From: JAKALD01 sp963817785
GTDB taxonomy: Bacteria; Pseudomonadota; Gammaproteobacteria; Burkholderiales; SG8-39
Direction: 5' to 3'
DNA length: 64,000 nucleotides
Assembly: GCA_963817785.1 (NCBI GenBank)
Contig: CAWFPL010000002.1
Span: forward strand, 1,364,001-1,428,000
Below, piece by piece: positions 10,097 to 19,097 of this stretch. The translations under genes and the position numbers were made by a program. The notes under the pieces are model-generated. The model was not told where the DNA came from, ran no database searches, and saw only the letters and a list, made by a program, of their open reading frames with translations. Within the stretch, counting starts at the first letter, position 1. Each line of letters begins with the position of its first letter.

Positions 10097-11974
10097 ATGA
10101 CCGAAGCGTCAGCCTCGCAGGACGCACTTTCCGCTAGCGGGGGCGGCGTTGCCGCCCGTCCCGGCTCGCAGGGAGTTGCCGTCGCGCCCTCGCTCGCGGC
10201 GGAGGTGTTCCACCTGCGCGTCTGCGGCGCGCGCGACGAGATCCCGCCGATGGCGTTCCTGGTCGCGGTCGCCGCGCTGGGATTGGGCTGGGCGCTGCGG
10301 CACCTGGTTCCGGTCGACGAGTTGCTGGCGTGGCTCGCCCTGCAGATCGGCTATGCGGTGACCAGCACCTGGCTGGCGCTCGCCTGTCGCGCGGACTCGA
10401 ATCGCATGGTGCGCGCCAGGACCTGGGCGTTTCGCTTCAACGCGATGGCCGTGGTCGCGGGGCTGCTGTGGGCGTGGGTGCCGGTGTGGCTCGCGACGCT
10501 GCAGCAGGGCCTGCTGCAAATCGTCGCCGGCGCCATCCTCGTCGGCATCCCGCTGCTGGGCGCGCTCGCCAACCGCTATTTCGCGGCCGGCCAGATCGGC
10601 CTGGTGGCCGTCTTTCTCGGCAGCTTCGTGGCCTATCTCGGGCTGGTCTCGGATGCGCCGTACCACGCCGAGCTGGCGGTGGGCTGCGCGCTGTACGCGC
10701 TCGCCATGGGGGTGATGGGCGTGCGCTCGCAGAGCGCCACCGTCGCGCTGCTGACCGCGCAGACCCAGCGCGAGCGGCTGATCGATCAGCTGCAGCGCGC
10801 GAAGGAGGCTTCGGACGCTGCCAATCGCGCGAAATCGGAGTTCATCGCCAACATGAGCCACGAGCTGCGCACGCCGTTGACGGTAGTGCTCGGCGTGGCG
10901 CAGCTGCTCGAGCTCTCGGCGCTCGGCGCGGAGCAGCGCGAGAGCGTCGGACTGATCGAGCGCGCCGGACAGGCGCTGCTCTCGCTGGTGAACCATCTTC
11001 TCGACCTGTCGAGCATCGACTCGGGCCGCCTGCGGCTCGAGCGCGTCGACTTCGACTTGCGCGAGACGGTGGAGGGCGTGCGCAGGCACCTGCGCGAGGA
11101 GGCGGATAGCAAGGGCCTCGCGTTCACGGTGCGGGTGGCCGAGGACGTGCCCGGGCGGGTGCGCGGCGATGAGCTGCATCTGCGCCAGGTGCTGCTCAAC
11201 CTGTGCGACAACGCGGTCAAGTTCACGCCCACAGGCAGCGTCGAGCTGTCCGTCGACCTGTTTCCAGCGCCGGCGCCCAATGGCCGCATCGTGCTGCGCT
11301 TCACGGTGAGCGACACCGGGATCGGCATGGACAAGGGCGCGGTCGGGAGCGCGTTCGAGCCGTTCTTCCAGGTCGACGCCAGCGCGGCGCGCCGCTTCGG
11401 CGGAGCGGGGCTCGGGCTGGCGATCTCCCGCCGGCTGGTCCGTCTCATGGGCGGAACGATCTCGGTGCGCAGCGAGCTCGGGCAGGGCTCGACTTTCACC
11501 TTTACCGCGGCATTCGAGCACGCTGCGACGGGGCCCGGCGCCGCGCGGCTGCGCGCGCCGCTCGAGGCCGGAGGCAGGCTGCCGATCAAGCTTCTCCTGG
11601 TCGAAGACGATCCGCTCAACGCCCTGGTCGCGACCTCGCTGCTCAGGACGCTGGTCGACGAAGTCGACGCCGTGGACAGCGGCGAGGAGGCGCTACGCAC
11701 GGTTCAGGCACGAGCCTACGACGCGATCATGATGGACGGCGTTCTGCGCGGCATCGACGGCTACGAAGCGGCGCGGCGCATCCGCGCCCACGAGCAGGCG
11801 AGCGGCAGCCCGCGCAGCTACATCGTCGCACTGACGGCGAGCGTCATGGCGCAGGACCGCGAGCGCGCCGTGGCGAGCGGCATGGATGCGTTGATCGCCA
11901 AGCCCTACCGGCTCGAGGACCTGAAGGAGGCGCTGCTCGGCGCGCCCGCCGTAGCGGCCGCCTCGCGCGCGTAG
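10097..11974 (+). CDS. Membrane-bound hybrid histidine kinase with C-terminal receiver domain
   Basis: Starting at the ATG that follows the AT-rich leader gives 625 residues. Residues about 45-215 form five to six membrane helices with no large periplasmic domain. Then come a short coiled coil, a HisKA domain with the phospho-acceptor in SHELRTPLT (H255), and a HATPase domain with the N-box LLNLCDNAVKF, G1 SDTGIGMD and G2 GGAGLGLAIS. The receiver domain (about 495-615) has the phosphorylatable Asp in IMMDGVL (D547) and Lys in AKPY. No output domain or separate partner lies next to it, so the phosphorelay target is elsewhere. An earlier in-frame ATG at 9941 would add 52 poorly conserved residues. 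Confidence 0.85.
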   Translation: MTEASASQDALSASGGGVAARPGSQGVAVAPSLAAEVFHLRVCGARDEIPPMAFLVAVAALGLGWALRHLVPVDELLAWLALQIGYAVTSTWLALACRADSNRMVRARTWAFRFNAMAVVAGLLWAWVPVWLATLQQGLLQIVAGAILVGIPLLGALANRYFAAGQIGLVAVFLGSFVAYLGLVSDAPYHAELAVGCALYALAMGVMGVRSQSATVALLTAQTQRERLIDQLQRAKEASDAANRAKSEFIANMSHELRTPLTVVLGVAQLLELSALGAEQRESVGLIERAGQALLSLVNHLLDLSSIDSGRLRLERVDFDLRETVEGVRRHLREEADSKGLAFTVRVAEDVPGRVRGDELHLRQVLLNLCDNAVKFTPTGSVELSVDLFPAPAPNGRIVLRFTVSDTGIGMDKGAVGSAFEPFFQVDASAARRFGGAGLGLAISRRLVRLMGGTISVRSELGQGSTFTFTAAFEHAATGPGAARLRAPLEAGGRLPIKLLLVEDDPLNALVATSLLRTLVDEVDAVDSGEEALRTVQARAYDAIMMDGVLRGIDGYEAARRIRAHEQASGSPRSYIVALTASVMAQDRERAVASGMDALIAKPYRLEDLKEALLGAPAVAAASRA

Positions 11975-11992
11975 CGGCGCCGCCGCGCGCCT

Positions 11993-13207
11993 TCAGTTGA
12001 ACGCCTGAATCCCGGTCTGCGCGCGCCCCAGGATCAGGGCGTGGATGTCGTGCGTGCCCTCGTAGGTGTTGACCACCTCGAGGTTGACGAGGTGGCGGAT
12101 GACGCCGAACTCGTCGGAGATGCCGTTGCCGCCGAGCATGTCGCGCGCCGTGCGGGCGACATCGAGCGCCTTGCCGCAGGAATTGCGCTTCATCAACGAG
12201 GTGATCTCGGCCGCCGCGGTGCCCGCGTCCTTCATGCGTCCCAGGCGCAGGCAGCCCTGCAGGCCGAGCGTGATCTCGGTCTGCATGTCGGCGAGCTTCT
12301 TCTGGATCAGCTGGTTGGCCGCGAGCGGGCGGCCGAACTGCTTGCGGTCGAGCACGTACTGGCGCGCCGCATGCCAGCAGAACTCGGCGGCGCCCAGCGC
12401 GCCCCAGGCAATGCCGTAGCGCGCCGAGTTCAGACAGGTGAACGGGCCCTTAAGCCCGCGCACCTCGGGGAACGCGTTCTCCTCGGGGCAGAACACGTTG
12501 TCCATCACGATCTCGCCGGTGATCGAGGCGCGCAGGCCCACCTTGCCGTGGATCGCGGGGGCCGACAGGCCCTGCATGCCCTTTTCCAGGATGAAACCGC
12601 GGATCGGCCCGACGTTGCCGGCCTCGTCCACCTCTTTCGCCCAGACGACGAATACGTCGGCGATCGGCGAGTTGGAGATCCACATCTTGGACCCGCTCAG
12701 GCTGTAGCCGCCCTTCACCTTCTTCGCGCGCGTGGCCATCGAGCCGGGGTCGGAGCCGTGGTTCGGCTCGGTCAGGCCGAAGCAGCCGATCCACTCGCCG
12801 CTGGCGAGCCTGGGCAGGAACTTCTGCTTCTGCGCCGTCGTGCCGAACTCGTTGATCGGCACCATGACCAGCGAGCTCTGCACGCTCATCATCGAGCGGT
12901 AGCCCGAGTCGACGCGCTCGACCTCGCGCGCGATCAGCCCGTAGCACACGTAGTTGAGCTCGGGGCCGCCGTACTGTGCCGGGATGGTCGGGCCCAGCAG
13001 TCCGAGCTCGCCCATTTCGCGGAAGATCGCCGCATCGGTCTTCTCGTGGCGGAAGGCCTCGAGAATGCGCGGCGCGAGCTTTTCGCTGCAGTAGGCGTGG
13101 GCGGCGTCGCGCACCATGCGCTCGTCCTCGCTCAACTGCTGGTCCAGCAGCAGCGGATCGTCCCAGACGAACGAGGCCTTGGCCTTGGGCTTTTCTGGAG
13201 CGTTCAT
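11993..13207 (-). CDS. gcdH: Glutaryl-CoA dehydrogenase (acyl-CoA dehydrogenase family)
   Basis: The protein has 404 residues with the acyl-CoA dehydrogenase fold. Motifs include CFGLTEPNHGSDPGSM and GSKMWISNSPIADVFVVWAK. The C-terminus NTYEGTHDIHALILGRA carries the catalytic Glu (E383) and is distinctive of glutaryl-CoA dehydrogenase. This FAD enzyme oxidises and decarboxylates glutaryl-CoA to crotonyl-CoA in lysine, tryptophan and glutarate breakdown. It is the last gene of a leftward set with a thiolase and a 3-hydroxyacyl-CoA dehydrogenase, which would take crotonyl-CoA, after hydration, to acetyl-CoA. No enoyl-CoA hydratase is present in the set. Confidence 0.92.
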   Translation of the reverse strand: MNAPEKPKAKASFVWDDPLLLDQQLSEDERMVRDAAHAYCSEKLAPRILEAFRHEKTDAAIFREMGELGLLGPTIPAQYGGPELNYVCYGLIAREVERVDSGYRSMMSVQSSLVMVPINEFGTTAQKQKFLPRLASGEWIGCFGLTEPNHGSDPGSMATRAKKVKGGYSLSGSKMWISNSPIADVFVVWAKEVDEAGNVGPIRGFILEKGMQGLSAPAIHGKVGLRASITGEIVMDNVFCPEENAFPEVRGLKGPFTCLNSARYGIAWGALGAAEFCWHAARQYVLDRKQFGRPLAANQLIQKKLADMQTEITLGLQGCLRLGRMKDAGTAAAEITSLMKRNSCGKALDVARTARDMLGGNGISDEFGVIRHLVNLEVVNTYEGTHDIHALILGRAQTGIQAFN

Positions 13208-13272
13208 GAGCAGTCCTCCGAAACAGGCTTTTTAGAGCGCGGCGCGGGTGCGCGGATTGAGGCAGATCAAAC

Positions 13273-14481
13273 TTATTGCACGCGCTCGAGGATCACCGCC
13301 AGCCCTTGCCCTACCCCGATGCACAGCGACACCGCGCCGTAGCGCGCGTTGCTCGCCTGCAGCTCGCGCGCCACGGTGAGCGCGAGGCGCGCCCCGGAGC
13401 AGCCCAGCGGATGGCCGATGGCGATCGCGCCGCCGTTCGGGTTGACGCGCGGATCCTTGAAATCGACCTGCATCATCTTCAGGCAGCCGAGCACCTGGCT
13501 GGCGAATGCCTCGTTGATCTCGATGACGTCCATGTCCTTGAGCGCAAGCCTGGCGCGCTCGAGCGCGCGCGGGATCGCATAGGCCGGGCCGACGCCCATG
13601 ATGCGCGGCTCCACGCCGGCCGATGCTGCCGACAGGATTCTGGCCATCGGCTTGCGGCCGTGCTTCTCGCCCCAGGCGCGACTCGCCACCACCAGCGCCG
13701 CGGCGCCGTCGTTCACTCCCGAGGCGTTGCCCGCGGTCACCACGCCGCCTTCGAACAGGGGCTTGAGCCTGGCGAGCGACTCGAGGCTCGAGTCGCGGCG
13801 CGGATGCTCGTCCAGGTCCACCACGGCGGGCGCGGCGTCCTTCTTCTTCGAGGGCAGGGTGAGCGGATGGATCTCGCCCTTGTAGAAGCCCTCGGCCTCG
13901 GCCTTGGCGTACTTGTGCTGCGAGCCGAGGGCGAACTCGTCGGACTGCGCGCGGCTGATGCCGAGCTCCGCGGCGACGTTGTCCGCGGTCTGCGGCATCG
14001 AATGGTCGCCGTACTGCCTGGTGAAGCGCGGGTTGGTGAAGCGCGCGCCGATGGTCGTGTCGTACATCTTCACGTCGCGGCTGTAGGGCGAGTCGGACTT
14101 GGCGATGACGTAGGGCGAGCGCGTCATGCTCTCGACGCCGCCGGCCAGGTACAGGTCGCCCTCGCCGCAGGTGATCGCGCGCGCGGCGTCGGCGACCGCC
14201 TGCAGGCCGCTCGCGCACAGCCGGTTCACGGTCACCCCGGGCGTGGTCGGGGGCAGGCCGCCGAGCAGCGCCGCGAAGCGCGCGACGTTCCTGCAATCCT
14301 CGCCCGCTTGCGTGACGCAGCCGAGCACCACGTCCGCGATCTCGGTCGGGTCGATCTTGTTGCGCGCCACCACCTCGCGGATCACTTCACCGGCGAGGTC
14401 GTCGGGCCGCACGGGCGCGAGCTTGCCGGCGTGGCGACCGATCGGGGAGCGCAGTCCGTCATAGATGTATGCGTCGAGCAT
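13273..14481 (-). CDS. Acetyl-CoA acyltransferase / 3-oxoadipyl-CoA thiolase-like
   Basis: The protein is a 402-residue thiolase. The nucleophile is in NRLCASGLQ (C89), with H357 in GHPLGCSGAR and C387 in SLCIGVGQG, so the active site is complete. The N-terminus DAYIYDGLRSPIGRHAGKLAPVRPDDL resembles 3-oxoadipyl-CoA thiolases (PcaF/PaaJ type) more than FadA. It starts 5 bases after the stop of the 3-hydroxyacyl-CoA dehydrogenase and is followed, 65 bases on, by glutaryl-CoA dehydrogenase. The role is probably thiolysis of 3-oxoacyl-CoA in dicarboxylate or aromatic acid breakdown. The chain-length specificity is not certain. Confidence 0.9.
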   Translation of the reverse strand: MLDAYIYDGLRSPIGRHAGKLAPVRPDDLAGEVIREVVARNKIDPTEIADVVLGCVTQAGEDCRNVARFAALLGGLPPTTPGVTVNRLCASGLQAVADAARAITCGEGDLYLAGGVESMTRSPYVIAKSDSPYSRDVKMYDTTIGARFTNPRFTRQYGDHSMPQTADNVAAELGISRAQSDEFALGSQHKYAKAEAEGFYKGEIHPLTLPSKKKDAAPAVVDLDEHPRRDSSLESLARLKPLFEGGVVTAGNASGVNDGAAALVVASRAWGEKHGRKPMARILSAASAGVEPRIMGVGPAYAIPRALERARLALKDMDVIEINEAFASQVLGCLKMMQVDFKDPRVNPNGGAIAIGHPLGCSGARLALTVARELQASNARYGAVSLCIGVGQGLAVILERVQ

Positions 14482-14486
14482 GTTGG

Positions 14487-15998
14487 TTACTCCGGGGTGA
14501 GAAGGGAAACTCCGAGCCTCGCGCGGCGGGTCAGCCACGGGCTCGGCCGGTAGCGCGGGTCCTTGTAGAAATCGTGGATTGCATCGAGCACGGCGAGGAT
14601 CCGCGCCGCGCCGAGCGCGTCGCCCATGCCGAGGGGGCCCATGGGGTAGCCCAGGCCGAGCATCACCGCGCGGTCGAGGTCCTCCGGGCTGGCGATCCTC
14701 TGCTGCACGATGTCGCAGCCGACGTTGACGACGTGCGCCACCACGCGCTGCGCGACGAAGCCGGCGGAATCCCTGATCACCGACACGGCAACGCCGTCCG
14801 CCGCGAGCAGTCCGTGCGCGGCATCGCGGGCTTCGGCCGTGGTCACCGGCGAGGTCATCAGCGTGCGGCGCTTGGCGAAGCCGAACAGCGGATCGACCGC
14901 CACGGTGCGCGCCGCATCGAGCCCGAGCTCGAGCGCGCGGGTGGTGGCGTCCTTGCCCAGCGGCGCGACGAAGCACACCGCCTGCGGCGAGGGCTTCGCC
15001 CCGGCCTCGACCGTGGCACCCAGCCTGGAAAGCAGTTCCTTCAGCGCCGGCGCATCGGGCTCCGCCCAAACGACGCCCGCCTTGAGCGCGGGCACCGGTT
15101 GCTCCGGGACCTTGTTCGCCGTGCCGTCCTTGCCGTACGCGTACCAGCCGCGCCCGGTCTTGCGGCCGAGCAGGCCCGCGGCGACGCGCGGCTCGAGCTG
15201 GTAGGAAGGGCGGTACTTCGGCTCTTCGAAGTACTGCGTATACATCGATTTCATGACTCCGTGGCCGACGTCGAGCCCGACCAGGTCCATGAGCCCGAAC
15301 GGCCCCAGCCGGAAGCCCGCGGCGTCGACCAGGATGCGGTCGATGGTGGCGAAATCGGCCACGCCCTCCATCAGCACGCGCAGCGACTCGGGGATGTAGC
15401 CGCGGCCGGCGTGGTTGACGATGAATCCGGGCGTGTCCTTGCAATTCACGGGCGCATGGCCGAAGCGGCGCGCCAGCGCAGTGAGCGCCTCGGTGACCCA
15501 GGGCTCGGTCAGCTCGCCCGCCACCACCTCGACCACCTTCATCACCGGCACCGGGTTGAAGAAGTGGAAGCCCGCCACCCGCTCCGGCCTGCTGCACGCC
15601 GCGGCCATCGCCGTCACCGAGAGCGACGAGGTGTTGGAGGCCAGGATGCAGCGCTCGCCGACGATGCCTTCGAGCGTGCGCAGCAGCGCCTGCTTCGCCT
15701 CCAGCTTTTCCACGATCGCCTCGACCACGAGGTGGCAGGGCGCCAAGGCGGCGGGCGCATCGACGACCTCGATGCGCGCGAGCGCGGCCTCGGCCTCGGC
15801 GGGCTTGAGGCGGCCCTTGTCCGCGAGCTTGGCGAATGCCTGCGCGATGGATTCCCTGGCCTTGTGCGCGGCGCCGGGCTGGGCGTCGAAAACCAGCGTG
15901 CGCACGCCGCACTGGGCGAGCACCTGGACGATCCCTCGACCCATGGTGCCGCTGCCGGCCACGCCGGCCACCAGATCACTGCGGGAGATGTCGAGCAT
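14487..15998 (-). CDS. 3-hydroxyacyl-CoA dehydrogenase (PaaH-like, duplicated C-terminal domain)
   Basis: This is a 503-residue protein. The Rossmann start GVAGSGTMGRGIVQVLAQCG binds NAD. The catalytic region holds GFHFFNPVPVMKVVEVV with the active His-Glu pair. A first C-terminal domain follows (CKDTPGFIVNHAGRGYIPE), then a second, diverged copy (RDSAGFVAQRVVAHVVNVG). The duplicated C-terminal layout of about 500 residues is that of PaaH/PaaC and HbdA-type enzymes. It oxidises 3-hydroxyacyl-CoA to 3-oxoacyl-CoA, and the next gene encodes the thiolase that would use the product. It is the first gene of the leftward operon. Confidence 0.9.
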   Translation of the reverse strand: MLDISRSDLVAGVAGSGTMGRGIVQVLAQCGVRTLVFDAQPGAAHKARESIAQAFAKLADKGRLKPAEAEAALARIEVVDAPAALAPCHLVVEAIVEKLEAKQALLRTLEGIVGERCILASNTSSLSVTAMAAACSRPERVAGFHFFNPVPVMKVVEVVAGELTEPWVTEALTALARRFGHAPVNCKDTPGFIVNHAGRGYIPESLRVLMEGVADFATIDRILVDAAGFRLGPFGLMDLVGLDVGHGVMKSMYTQYFEEPKYRPSYQLEPRVAAGLLGRKTGRGWYAYGKDGTANKVPEQPVPALKAGVVWAEPDAPALKELLSRLGATVEAGAKPSPQAVCFVAPLGKDATTRALELGLDAARTVAVDPLFGFAKRRTLMTSPVTTAEARDAAHGLLAADGVAVSVIRDSAGFVAQRVVAHVVNVGCDIVQQRIASPEDLDRAVMLGLGYPMGPLGMGDALGAARILAVLDAIHDFYKDPRYRPSPWLTRRARLGVSLLTPE

Positions 15999-16115
15999 GG
16001 CGGGTTCCGAAAAGAACCAATTCTATCCGGGCGTGCACGCCCTCCGCGACGCCGTTGCGAAACCGCCGGGCCTGTCGCGCGGGGCGAGGGCGGAATCGAT
16101 GGTCCGGGCACGGGC

Positions 16116-16121
16116 TATAAT
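16116..16121 (+). promoter_or_regulatory. Consensus -10 element upstream of universal stress protein gene
   Basis: A perfect TATAAT lies in the 235-bp gap between the divergent 3-hydroxyacyl-CoA dehydrogenase and universal stress protein genes. No good -35 lies 17 bases upstream, so activation by a regulator or another sigma factor may be needed. It would give a leader of about 105 bases. Confidence 0.4.
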
Positions 16122-16233
16122 CGACGCACACAACGAGACGCGCCACACTTTCGGAGGAGGCGGCCCTCATGCGCCACCGCCGAAGGCGTGGCCCGCGAGC
16201 GCGCTCACCGCGTCACCTGCAAGGAGGGGCATC

Positions 16234-16674
16234 ATGAAGTATCGCAAGATCCTTCTCGCCTACAACGGCTCGCAGGAGGGCAAGCGCGCGCTGCTCGAGT
16301 GCGCGGAGCTCGCCAACTTCCTGCAGGCCGATACTCACCTGCTCGCAGTGGCCAGCATGCCGCCGAGCCTGTTCCTCACCGAGGGTTTCGTTCCCGAGGA
16401 GCTGCTCGAGGAGGAGAAGAAGCGCACCCAGGCGGTGCTCGACGAAGGCATCCAGACACTGCGCACGCGCGGCTTTAACGCCGTCGGGCACCTGGCGGTC
16501 GGCGAGCCGGTGGAGGAGATCTGCCGCATGGCCAAGGAGCTGAGCGCCGACCTGATCGTGATCGGCCACAACCAGAACACCTCGTTCGCCGCGCGCTGGT
16601 GGAAGGGCTCGGTCGGCGCATCGCTGCTCGATCACGCCCCGTGCAGCGTCCTGATCGGACTGTCCAAGAGCTGA
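16234..16674 (+). CDS. Universal stress protein family, degenerate nucleotide loop
   Basis: The protein has 146 residues with a strong AAGGAGG site (16221-16227) before the ATG. The start KYRKILLAYNGSQEGKRALLECA and the end GSVGASLLDHAPCSVLIGL fit the Usp fold. The nucleotide loop reads GHNQNTSFAARWWKGS, lacking the second Gly of the G-2x-G-9x-G-S pattern, so ATP binding may be altered or absent. Usp proteins of this kind are often tied to anaerobic or redox stress in Betaproteobacteria. It is followed 74 bases later by the molybdopterin hydroxylase gene on the same strand. Confidence 0.88.
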   Translation: MKYRKILLAYNGSQEGKRALLECAELANFLQADTHLLAVASMPPSLFLTEGFVPEELLEEEKKRTQAVLDEGIQTLRTRGFNAVGHLAVGEPVEEICRMAKELSADLIVIGHNQNTSFAARWWKGSVGASLLDHAPCSVLIGLSKS

Positions 16675-16691
16675 AGGCGGCCGACGGCAAG

Positions 16692-16697
16692 TAGAAT
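16692..16697 (+). promoter_or_regulatory. Possible -10 element (TAGAAT) for the molybdopterin hydroxylase gene
   Basis: TAGAAT lies 51 bases upstream of the ATG. The same hexamer appears before the cupin gene (37693-37698) and the BON lipoprotein gene (39948-39953). No clear -35 accompanies it. Confidence 0.3.
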
Positions 16698-16748
16698 GCA
16701 CGCGTCGCCCGGCGCTTGCGCGCCGGGACCGGCGATACGCTAGCCACC

Positions 16749-19094
16749 ATGCACACCACGCTCAAAGGGCGGCTGGAGGACGCGCGCATGCTCACCGGGC
16801 GCGGCCGCTACGTCTCCGACTGGAACCTGCCGGGACAGGCACACGGTCACTTCCTGCGCTCCGACCGGGCGCACGCCGAGATCGTCTCGATCGACGCGAC
16901 CGCGGCGCTCGCCATGCCCGGCGTCGCCGCGGTGCTGACCGGGGACGACGTGGCCGCTGCCGGACTCAAATCGCTGCCCGCGGCGGCACCGATGAAGGGT
17001 CGCGGCGGGGCGGAGCTGCTAAAGCCCCACCGGCCCGCGCTCGCCCAGGGGCGCGTGCGCTACGTCGGCGAGCCGCTCGCCCTGGTGGTCGCCGAAAGCG
17101 ACGCGCAGGCGCAGGACGCGGCCGAGTCGATCGTCGTCGAGTACCGCGACCTGCCGGGGGTGACCGACGCGCTCCAGGCGCTCGCCCCGGGCGCACCGCG
17201 GCTGCACGAGTCAGTGCCCGGTAACCTGGTGCTCGATTTCGTCGGCGGGGACGAGGCCGCAGCGAACGCGGCGTTCGTGCGCGCCGTGCGCGTGGTGCGC
17301 CTCACCTCGTACCACACGCGCGTGGTCGGCAATCCGATGGAGCCGCGCGGCTGTGTTGCGGCCTACGACTCCGGCGACCAGACCTACGCGCTGTACGCCT
17401 GCATCCAGGGCGCCTCCGGCATGCGGGCGCAGCTCGCGCCGGCGCTGGACGTGCCGCCCGAAAGGATCCGCGTGATCGCCGAGGAGGTCGGCGGCGGGTT
17501 CGGCGTGCGCTTCAACGCGTATCCCGAGTACTGCGCCGCGCTGCTCGCCGCGAAGAAGCTTGGCCGACCGGTGAAATGGGTGGGAACCCGCTCGGAAATG
17601 TTCCTCGCCGACGAGCAGGCGCGCGACATCGTCCAGCGCGGCGAGCTGGCGCTGGACGCCTCGGGCCGCATCATCGGCATGCGTTTCGAGTTCGTCTGCA
17701 ACGTGGGCGCCTACCTCGCGTTCACCGGCGCCTTCGTCAACACCGTGAACCTGGTGAACTGCGCGAGCGGCGTGTACGACGTGCAGGCGGTCTCGGTCGC
17801 TGCGCGCCTGGTCATGACCAACACGCTGCCCACGGCGGCGTACCGCGGCGCCGGAAGGCCCGTCAGCTCCTATGCGATCGAGCGCCTGATCGACCAGGCG
17901 GCGCACGAGCTCGGCCGCGACCCGGCCGAATTCCGGCGCGCCAACTTCGTTCCCAGGCACGCGTTTCCGTACCGTATCGTCACCGGCTTCGAATACGACT
18001 GCGGCGACTTCGAGGCGGTTCTCGATCACGCGCTCCAGGCGGCGGACTGGGGCGGGTTCGCGGCGCGCCGCGCGCAATCGGCCGCGCGCGGCCGGCTGCG
18101 CGGGCGGGGCATCGCGACGTATATCGAGGCGAGCGGCGCGGGCGGCTTCGCGCCGCAGGACCAAGTGCGCGTGCGCTGGGACGATGCGGCGCGCATCACG
18201 CTGAACGCCACTTCGCACTCGCACGGCCAGGGGCACGAGACCGTCTACGCGCAGATCGTGGCCGGCGTGCTCGGGGTGCCGATCGACAGCATCCGGCTGC
18301 AGACCGCCCAGCGCGATCTTTTCCTGACCGGCAATCCGAGCGGCGGCTCGCGCTCGCTGCTCGGCGTGGGCAGCGTGATGCAACTCGCGGCACACGAGGT
18401 GGTGAAGAAGGGCCTGGCGCTCGCTTCCGAGGAGCTCGAGGCGGCCGCCGCCGACATCGAGTTCGTCGAGGGCCGCTACCGGGTCAAGGGAACCGACCGC
18501 GAGATCACCCTGGCCGCTCTGGCGATAAAGCTCGCCGGCAGCGGCCCGCATCCGCTCGACGTCGACTTCGGCACCCGGTTCGGAGCCACCTTTCCGAACG
18601 GCTGCCATGTCGCCGAAGTCGAGATCGAGCCCGAGACCGGCGTGGTCGAGATCGTGCGCTACGTGGCCTGCGACGATGCCGGCAACATCATCAATCACCA
18701 GATCGTGGAGGGGCAGATGCAGGGCGGCATCACGCAGGGCGCGGGGCACGTACTGGGCGAGCAGGCGATCTACGACCGCGAGACCGGGCAGCTGCTCGGC
18801 GGCAGCTTCATGGACTATCCGATGCCGCGCGCGGTGCTGGTCGACAACCTGAGCGTGCTGCACCATCCGGTGCCGACGGCGACCAATCCGCTGGGCGCGA
18901 AGGGCGTCGGCGAAGCCGGGGTGACCGGATCGATGCCGGCGCTGATGAACGCGGTGCTCGACGCGCTGCGCCAGGCCGGCGTCGAGCATTTCGACATGCC
19001 GGCGAGCCCGCTGCGCGTGTGGCAGGCGCTCGCGGCGGCGCGCGCCGGGCGGCCCGGCGCGCTGGCGCTCGACCAGAACCTGCGGTTCGGCTAG
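16749..19094 (+). CDS. Molybdopterin-binding large subunit of a xanthine dehydrogenase/aldehyde oxidase family hydroxylase (CoxL form II-like)
   Basis: The ATG at 16749 gives 781 residues. The protein opens with the a/b-hammerhead (DARMLTGRGRYVSDW), then GGGFGVR, the active-site loop AYRGAGR (364-370), and the catalytic Glu in GAKGVGEAGVTGS (E722). AYRGAGR is the loop of form II CoxL-like proteins. True aerobic CO dehydrogenase has AYRCSFR, so CO oxidation is not indicated. These enzymes hydroxylate aldehydes, purines or N-heterocycles at a Mo centre, usually with a 2Fe-2S subunit and an FAD subunit. Neither partner gene is in this window. Pta follows after 3 bases, suggesting co-transcription. 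Confidence 0.85.
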   Translation: MHTTLKGRLEDARMLTGRGRYVSDWNLPGQAHGHFLRSDRAHAEIVSIDATAALAMPGVAAVLTGDDVAAAGLKSLPAAAPMKGRGGAELLKPHRPALAQGRVRYVGEPLALVVAESDAQAQDAAESIVVEYRDLPGVTDALQALAPGAPRLHESVPGNLVLDFVGGDEAAANAAFVRAVRVVRLTSYHTRVVGNPMEPRGCVAAYDSGDQTYALYACIQGASGMRAQLAPALDVPPERIRVIAEEVGGGFGVRFNAYPEYCAALLAAKKLGRPVKWVGTRSEMFLADEQARDIVQRGELALDASGRIIGMRFEFVCNVGAYLAFTGAFVNTVNLVNCASGVYDVQAVSVAARLVMTNTLPTAAYRGAGRPVSSYAIERLIDQAAHELGRDPAEFRRANFVPRHAFPYRIVTGFEYDCGDFEAVLDHALQAADWGGFAARRAQSAARGRLRGRGIATYIEASGAGGFAPQDQVRVRWDDAARITLNATSHSHGQGHETVYAQIVAGVLGVPIDSIRLQTAQRDLFLTGNPSGGSRSLLGVGSVMQLAAHEVVKKGLALASEELEAAAADIEFVEGRYRVKGTDREITLAALAIKLAGSGPHPLDVDFGTRFGATFPNGCHVAEVEIEPETGVVEIVRYVACDDAGNIINHQIVEGQMQGGITQGAGHVLGEQAIYDRETGQLLGGSFMDYPMPRAVLVDNLSVLHHPVPTATNPLGAKGVGEAGVTGSMPALMNAVLDALRQAGVEHFDMPASPLRVWQALAAARAGRPGALALDQNLRFG

Positions 19095-19097
19095 CGC

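Noticed and set aside
12041..13342. Long plus-strand frame opposite the glutaryl-CoA dehydrogenase gene
   Set aside because: It is an antisense shadow without a recognisable domain. The minus-strand gene has a complete active site.
16749..19094. Aerobic carbon monoxide dehydrogenase large subunit
   Set aside because: The active-site loop is AYRGAGR, not the AYRCSFR of true CO dehydrogenase, and coxS/coxM partners are absent.
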